Assembly: GCF_902459465.1 (NCBI RefSeq)
Contig: NC_047072.1
Span: 14,034,184 to 14,098,183 of the forward strand
Length of the DNA stretch: 64,000 bases
Direction: 5' to 3'
Source: Asterias rubens
Lineage: Eukaryota; Echinodermata; Asteroidea; Forcipulatida; Asteriidae
The notes under the pieces were generated by a model, which did not search any database, had not been told where the DNA came from, and saw only the letters and a list, made by a program, of their open reading frames with translations. This document shows, one piece after another, positions 58,546-64,000 of this stretch. The number at the start of each line of letters is the position of its first letter. Position 1 is the stretch's first letter. The translations under genes were made by a program, and so were the position numbers.

Positions 58546-61434
58546 ATGGATGTTCCAAGTGGGCAATGCTGGCGTTGTGAGAAAATTCTCCCAGATCAAC
58601 ATGTGCACTGTGGAGATTGTCCGATAGCTCAGTATTGTACCACATCATGTCGAGACAGAGACTCCATCAGACACACCTCAGTTGAATGCCAGATATTTGG
58701 GCCCAAGAAATGCAGCAAATGTGGCAAGAAGGGAACAATGAAGGAGGTAAGTTTAATAACTCATTTTTCTTTCAGAGATAAGACAATTTTGCACTCCGTC
58801 TTTTGGACAGAAAAACATTTTTAGAAAGGGCACAAATAATTTGTTTCATCGAAATAACCCAATAGAAATCCACCTACCTTACTTAGCATGTAAATTGTAA
58901 TTTGTTTAACTTGTTTCTGCATTCAAATTAACTTTTTCTATATTAACCCCTTCATGTCGGCAATCAGAAAAAAAATCCATGCCCATTACTATTATTTTTG
59001 TTCAAAGTCATCTGATGTGATAAGGTTACTCAAAATATTAACAAAATACTTAAGTTGTTGCATTACATGAACATGTGAGTATTTAAACTAGATTGATGAA
59101 CAGACTTTTTGCAATAGTGTTTATGTCAATTTTGGCTATCCTGTCCTACTTAAAGCCATTGGACCCTTTCGGTTAACAGTATTGTCCAAGGCCCACACTT
59201 CGTGTATCACAACTTCTACATATAAAATAACAAACCTGTGAAAATTTAGGCTCAATCGGTCATCGGAGTCGGGAGAAAATAACGGGAAAACCAACCCTTG
59301 TATCTGCACGTTTCGCCGTGTCATGACATGTGTTTAAAATAAATCCGTAATTCTCGATTTCGAGAATTGATATTGTTTAACTGTTTTCTCAAAAAGTAAA
59401 GCATTTCATGGAATAGTATTTCAAGAGAAGTCTTTCACCATTACCTTCTGTAAACCCTGTAAGTTATTTGTAAATCTGTGAACTTTTTTTAATTTTTTAT
59501 TTTTATCGAAAGGGTCCAATGGCTTTTAACTGGTTATGTATTTTTTTTTTTTTTAATATCTGTCTTTTTCCTCACTCTCAGCTATTTCCTCCCATTGTCT
59601 ATTCCATCACAAGCTATTCCTTCCAGCTTCATGTAACTGGTTTTTGTAGTGACATGGTTTATTTTGTTGCTTGTTTCCTATAATTTGTATTGTTATGTAC
59701 AGTGTCACATATTTGAGCAAAAACCATTCAAATCTTTCAGTTTCACAAACTAATTCCTGCATATGCATGTTTTCATTTCAGTGTAAACAGTGTAACAATG
59801 CGTGGTACTGCAACAAGGAGTGTCAACTTGCAAACTGGAGCATACATAAACAGTCATGCGTATACTTTAGGGAGACCATTAAGGAAGTGGCAGGTTTACT
59901 TGTTGAAAAACATTCTGAAGGTACCATATTTGGTGATGCTCCTTATTATTTTGGAAATATCATTGCCAGAGATTATCTTAAGCTTGTTAACAATGAGTGG
60001 TCTGAAGAGGTAATGGAGGAAGATTTGGCAAGAGATTACCAGCTTTTGTCTGTTGGTTGTGGGGACTTGCGTAACACTGTCTTGACAGCAGCTTCCCTCC
60101 CTGCCAGGTACCAGGGAAGTCTGTACATCACTCTCAATGACTTTGACCCTTTTGTCATGGCAAGGAATGTCTTGTTTCTCTTTATGTTGGTTCGGTTTGC
60201 AGACACTGAGGGAATTGAGAGCAGTCTGACTACCATCTGGTACTCAGTTCACATTACAAAGAAAGAGTATGACCTGATCAAGACCAGCTTGGATGAGCTC
60301 ATTCAGATGACCCCTCAAAGTCTCACAGAGGTCACTCAAGGGTTGGTCAAAGTTCAAGGTGAAGATCTTGAGCTCATGAGTCAGGTTTGGGGAAAATGGA
60401 AATCACTTGAATGCAGAAGAAAAAATAACATGTCAATTAACCTCAGACAGCAAAGAAAAGCTTTGCTTCAGAAGGAGAATGCTATGACTGGTTTGTTTCT
60501 CTATATATTTGCCTTGGCCCCTAATGAGACAGCACCAATGAAAGCATGGGTTGATCATGGAATGTTTCTACCTACTGAGGCAAAAGAAAAAGACATGCCA
60601 TTTGATAATCCCACAATAACTGGAAAGACAAGTTTGATGGGAAAGCTTTACTTGACTAAAGAACATGTTCAGAAGGATCCGAAAGATCACTTGCTCATGT
60701 ACTGTATCAAATCGGATTCATTTCCATTTGTAGTGTGGGATTGCTTGAGAGTGAGGGAGTCTGAGACCAGACCCTGCTCATCCCCTATGGTGATGTACCA
60801 CAGCTACATCACAAACCTCCTCCAGAAAGTCAAAAGTCTCATCCAGCAACAACGACTTTATATCCAAATTTCTCTGGTCGACTGTATGGACTTTCCTTCA
60901 GTACATAAGTCTCTTAAGATGTCAGAATACGACCGCATCTCCACATCCAATCTTACTGACTACGTTGGTATTGCCCAGCTTCTCCAGCTCTTCAAGCCAC
61001 TTCTGAATTCCAGTAATAAATTCTCTGTTATTGTTACAGAGGCAATGAACTGGATTAGATACTTACCAGATGGTAACATCAAAATGTTGATGATGTCACC
61101 GGAGTATGTGAGATGTGAAAAGGCATGTCGTGAAGATACAGACTCATCTATGACAATTGGCATTAGTAACTTAAGGGACTATTTCAATAACACACCCCAC
61201 TTTCTCTTGTATCTGCGTGCACAAATCATGGCAGGGGGGGTCGGGGGACAGCCATTGACGAATGTGCCATCATTTGAAGAAGTGATGAAGTACAATGGTC
61301 TACAAATGCGTGACTTTCGTAAGAAGCTGAATCATCTTGTCCCATTTCAGTATCGGGTCAATGCACGAGTCCTGACCATGATGAATGGAAATGATAGAGC
61401 AGTGGAGTGGTGTCTCCAACACACTGATGGTTGA
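58546..61434 (+). CDS. Tandem-MYND zinc finger protein with DUF4470 domain, copy 2
   Basis: Two exons, 58546-58746 and 59782-61434, phase 0 (AAGGAG/GTAAGT, ATTTCAG/TGTAAA), giving 617 residues, the same length as copy 1. Both fingers have every ligand at the same positions as copy 1: C8, C11, C22, C25, C31, C35, H43, C48, and C56, C59, C68, C71, C77, C81, H89, C93. The DUF4470-type region starts LSVGCGDLRN near residue 157. Exon 1 starts at an acceptor ending 58533, 12 bases before the ATG, so the 5' UTR is spliced. Most of exon 2 is clearly diverged from copy 1, except for a 252-bp block (60073-60324) that is almost identical and a second at 60736-60849. The upstream ORF start at 59671 lies in the intron and is not the real start. 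Role unknown. Confidence 0.88.
58747..59149 (+). other. Intron of MYND/DUF4470 copy 2, 5' part
   Basis: Starts GTAAGTTT. Nothing recognised before the element at 59150. Confidence 0.7.
59150..59529. repeat. TTAA foldback element, family C
   Basis: Left end TTAAAGCCATTGGACCCTTT and right end AAAGGGTCCAATGGCTTTTAA, with TTAA on both sides. The interior shares AAAATAACAAACCTGTGAAA and CTCAATCGGTCATCGGAG with family B, so the families are related. It lies in the intron of MYND/DUF4470 copy 2; copy 1 lacks it at the equivalent site. Confidence 0.85.
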
Positions 61435-61545
61435 AGTACATGGCCATAAAAACGCTGTACCACTGGCAAGAGTCTATAGTAACTCACCATAGCATCGGGC
61501 CAGTTACCTGAAATTGAGTCTTGACAGTAAGGCGATTTTCTTGAA
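61435..61545 (+). other. Start of the 3' UTR of MYND/DUF4470 copy 2
   Basis: Sequence after the TGA at 61432-61434. No polyadenylation signal before the next element. Confidence 0.4.
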
Positions 61546-61931
61546 TTAAAGGAACGTTACAGAATTGGTTTTGCAAGCAAAAAAGTTGCTGGCAGTGTAA
61601 ACACTTTATGCTGTAATCCAGCATATTATACATAAACTGACAAACCTGTAGAAGTTTGAGATCGATCGGCCATCTGGGTCACAAGAAAATATTGAAGGAT
61701 TACAAATTTTGCATTGCATCGATGCCAAAATAAAAATTACTAAAATGCTCACTGAGCCATAAACTCCAAACGCGAAGTTAGATTATTTATTTATCATCAA
61801 ATATGAAATTTCAGACAGAAATATTTCAAGGAATGTTTTCTACTATCATCATTATTAGATCGTGTAAGTTTTACGTAAATCTGTGATCTTCATGATTTTT
61901 GTTTCTTACCAATTCTAAAATGTTCCTTTAA
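61546..61931. repeat. TTAA foldback element, family D
   Basis: Left end TTAAAGGAACGTTACAGAAT, right end ATTCTAAAATGTTCCTTTAA, TTAA at both ends. The interior has ACTGACAAACCTGTAGAAG and GATCGATCGGCCATC, again a distant relative of family B. Confidence 0.75.
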
Positions 61932-62126
61932 ATTTAAGATCAAATAACTTTTAAGCCTTTCAAGTCCAAGCCCCTCCTGAAAATGTATTGTGAAACATAC
62001 GGTTCTTGTTTAGACTAGTGAAAATCCTGAGCAGCGCAAGTTGTTTTGATTTTAAAAACCAAGCCTTGAAGTCAAAAGAAGATTTAATTATACGTAAATT
62101 CTAATGCTTGATGATTAGGTAGATTT

Positions 62127-62312
62127 ATATAACACCCAAGCAGATCCTTGCCATTTGATTGGAGGATTGTCCGTCACGTGATAGCAAATAAAAGTACCAT
62201 TGCACGCTGAGTCACTCGCCGTGCTTTTTCGTTCCATCCGAAAAGTACCATTGCACGCTGGCACGCTGCCAGCGTGCAATGGTACTTTTCGGATGGAACG
62301 AAAAAGCTGAGT
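62127..62312. repeat. Foldback repeat with a perfect 40-bp stem
   Basis: Arms 62223-62262 and 62268-62307 are exact reverse complements separated by 5 bases; each contains GTTCCATCCGAAAAGTACC or its complement. The flanking modules (ACACCCAAGCAGATCCTTGC, CCATTTGATTGGAGGATTGT) match 43704-43842 in reverse orientation. Confidence 0.9.
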
Positions 62313-62480
62313 AAAAACATCACTGCGTGCGCGTGTCTTTGGTAACGCAGCAGGTGTTACTGCAAGAAGGCATAGTAAAATTACTAGCATTCGGCTTCTA
62401 CAGTTGAAATTGTTTGTTTTGAAAGTTTTTTCTTTCAATCAAAATGACAAAGTTCTACTTGGATGTTATATAAAACAAAT

Positions 62481-62632
62481 AATGAATGTTTTTCATTCGT
62501 GCAATGGTGCGAATATGTTCATTCGTTGAAAGCTGGAATGTTCCATTCAACTCGGCTCCGCCTCGTTGAATAGAACATTCCATCTTTCAACTCATGAACA
62601 TATTCGCACCAATGCACTCATAAACATTCATT
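62481..62632. repeat. Palindromic repeat, about 65-bp arms
   Basis: The left part contains GTGCGAATATGTTCATTCGT and GGAATGTTCCATTCAAC. The right part contains the near inverted copies around a CTCGGCTCCGCCTC loop. Ends are AATGAATGTTT and AAACATTCATT. Confidence 0.85.
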
Positions 62633-63246
62633 ATGTGTATACTAATGTGAAAAACAGCAATGTGTGACAAATTTGTTACGGTATGAAATTGATTGATGTT
62701 AATTTTTTATTTTAAGACAATGTACTGGACTGTTAATTACTGAGAATTTGTTTTGTGTGAAAACTCACTGTGTAATTGTTCTATATGGAAATACTGTCAA
62801 AGTACAGGAATTGGCACATTAAGAAGACCTTAAGTTGTAGTTTTAATGTTTAGTTAGTTTGAATTGATATTTGTTTCTTTTGAGTAGGTGAGTGTAATAT
62901 AAAAGAACTTTTGTTTAATCCAAATAGTTCAAGATATTGTTACTGTGACTGTGTAAACCTTAGCTAACCAGTGGAAACAATGTTAGGTTTCATTAATGTG
63001 AATTTGATTGTATTAATTGTCTCATGTTCCTGAGAGTTACTCGGTTTATTATTATAGCTTGAATATCAGCCTGAGTATGGTCAATGATGAAGTGTTTGAG
63101 TTACATTTGCTGGAAGTGTTCATGCCAGCTTCTTACTTCTTGTGTTTAACTTGATTATTCATATCTTGTCTTGTATTTCCTGTAAGTGAATTTGCTTCAA
63201 TTTTGATTTGTGAATCAAATTACTTTGTTTTGTGGTTTTAAATACT
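62633..63246 (+). other. T-rich stretch, possible 3' UTR
   Basis: Strong excess of T over A on the plus strand and no coding frame. This may be a distal 3' UTR of MYND/DUF4470 copy 2, with an AATAAA at 63687-63692, or another transcript. Not resolvable from sequence alone. Confidence 0.35.
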
Positions 63247-63417
63247 GGAATAAAAGGGTTGCAAAAAGTTCTTAATCGGCCTTTTAAAACCGACTGGGTC
63301 GTGGCCATGCGATAAAGGCCCAAGCCGAAGGCCTTTTTCTCACGGCCACAACCCTGCAAGGTTTTAAACGGCCGGTTATGAATGAGTCACTACTCTTTTA
63401 TTCCCATTCATGAATCC
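63247..63417. repeat. Foldback repeat, same family as 56569
   Basis: Shares ACCCTGCAAGGTTTTAAACG and GAGTCACTACTCTTTTATTC with the copy at 56569-56735. It has inner inverted arms around GGCCTTTTAAAACCGACTGG and GGGTCGTGGCCATG / CACGGCCACAACCC. Confidence 0.75.
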
Positions 63418-64000
63418 ATGTGCGAGTCCTGGTACTGACAGCCCTAACTTTGCAAGCTTTGCTTCTAAATTGTCACGGTGTATGTAAGAAGGACTGTTTA
63501 ATGTATTTTGGTTTTTTTTCCTAATGAAGAGTTATTTACTAAGTGATCTTTGAACTACGGTGTAGTGTGTTTAGCTCAGTTTTTAGTCTATTTTTTTAAT
63601 AGTTGGGACTGGTTTTTATTTTATTTTTTAGTTCAGATCAGTTTTGGGTATGCTTTAAGTTTGTTTTATAAGAATCATCTATTTGAATAAAAGTCTTTGA
63701 ACAGCAGGAAATCAGAACAGACAATAATTTTGTGTGCATCTGTAGTGTCGTTTAAGTTAACCCTCTGTTGAACTCTGTGTGAAACCACACCAACAATCCA
63801 GAGGTTGGATTATACAACATTATTATTATTATTTCACTTAACCACAGCATGCAAAAGAAAGATCAAAACTTCTTTTGTGCCGGCACCTCCTAGAGTCAGG
63901 CAATTTCAAAATGCGCGATACTTACATGATGAGATCATGTTTTAAACAAACGCCTTGCGTGCAGGAGCTAACTTATGTACATGTATGCATCCGTTTACAT
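63418..64000 (+). other. Window end, polyadenylation signal only
   Basis: AATAAA at 63687-63692 in a T-rich context looks like the end of a plus-strand transcript. No exon recognised up to the window edge. Confidence 0.4.

Overview
This window is animal nuclear DNA: widely spaced genes with introns, GT-AG splice sites, AT-rich intergenic sequence, and many foldback elements, SINEs and satellites. The gene set (two Popeye-domain genes, a BDH2-type dehydrogenase, two MYND/DUF4470 proteins) and the repeats suggest a marine deuterostome. I lean to an echinoderm, probably a sea star. That placement is inference and no marker in the window proves it.

Layout. 1-7.6 kb: no supportable gene, several foldback elements. 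7.7-18.7 kb, + strand: a four-exon Popeye-domain gene (BVES/POPDC1-like) ending near a polyadenylation signal. 18.7-32.3 kb: gene-poor, with a 171-bp satellite array at 23.1-24.0 kb. 32.4-37.9 kb, + strand: a second four-exon Popeye gene, tandem paralogue of the first, with the same intron phases. 40.7-48.7 kb, - strand: an eight-exon short-chain dehydrogenase of the BDH2/DHRS6 type, with a 43-bp minisatellite and mobile elements in its introns. 51.5-52.0 kb, - strand: a two-exon model for a short protein I do not recognise. 53.9-56.2 and 58.5-61.4 kb, + strand: two tandem two-exon genes for 617-residue proteins with two MYND zinc fingers and a DUF4470 domain. A block of 249/252 identical bases inside otherwise diverged exons points to recent gene conversion. 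61.4-64 kb: T-rich, probably partly 3' UTR, with strong inverted repeats.

Function. The Popeye pair should encode three-pass membrane proteins with a cytoplasmic cAMP-binding domain. One copy keeps the DSPE motif and the other reads DSLE. The dehydrogenase should be cytosolic and NAD-linked. The MYND/DUF4470 pair looks like a lineage-specific duplication of unknown role. I see no operon-like functional link among the three groups.

Most of the rest is short interspersed repeats. Several families end in TTAA with inverted termini, as expected of non-autonomous piggyBac-type elements. I saw no autonomous transposase or reverse transcriptase ORF.
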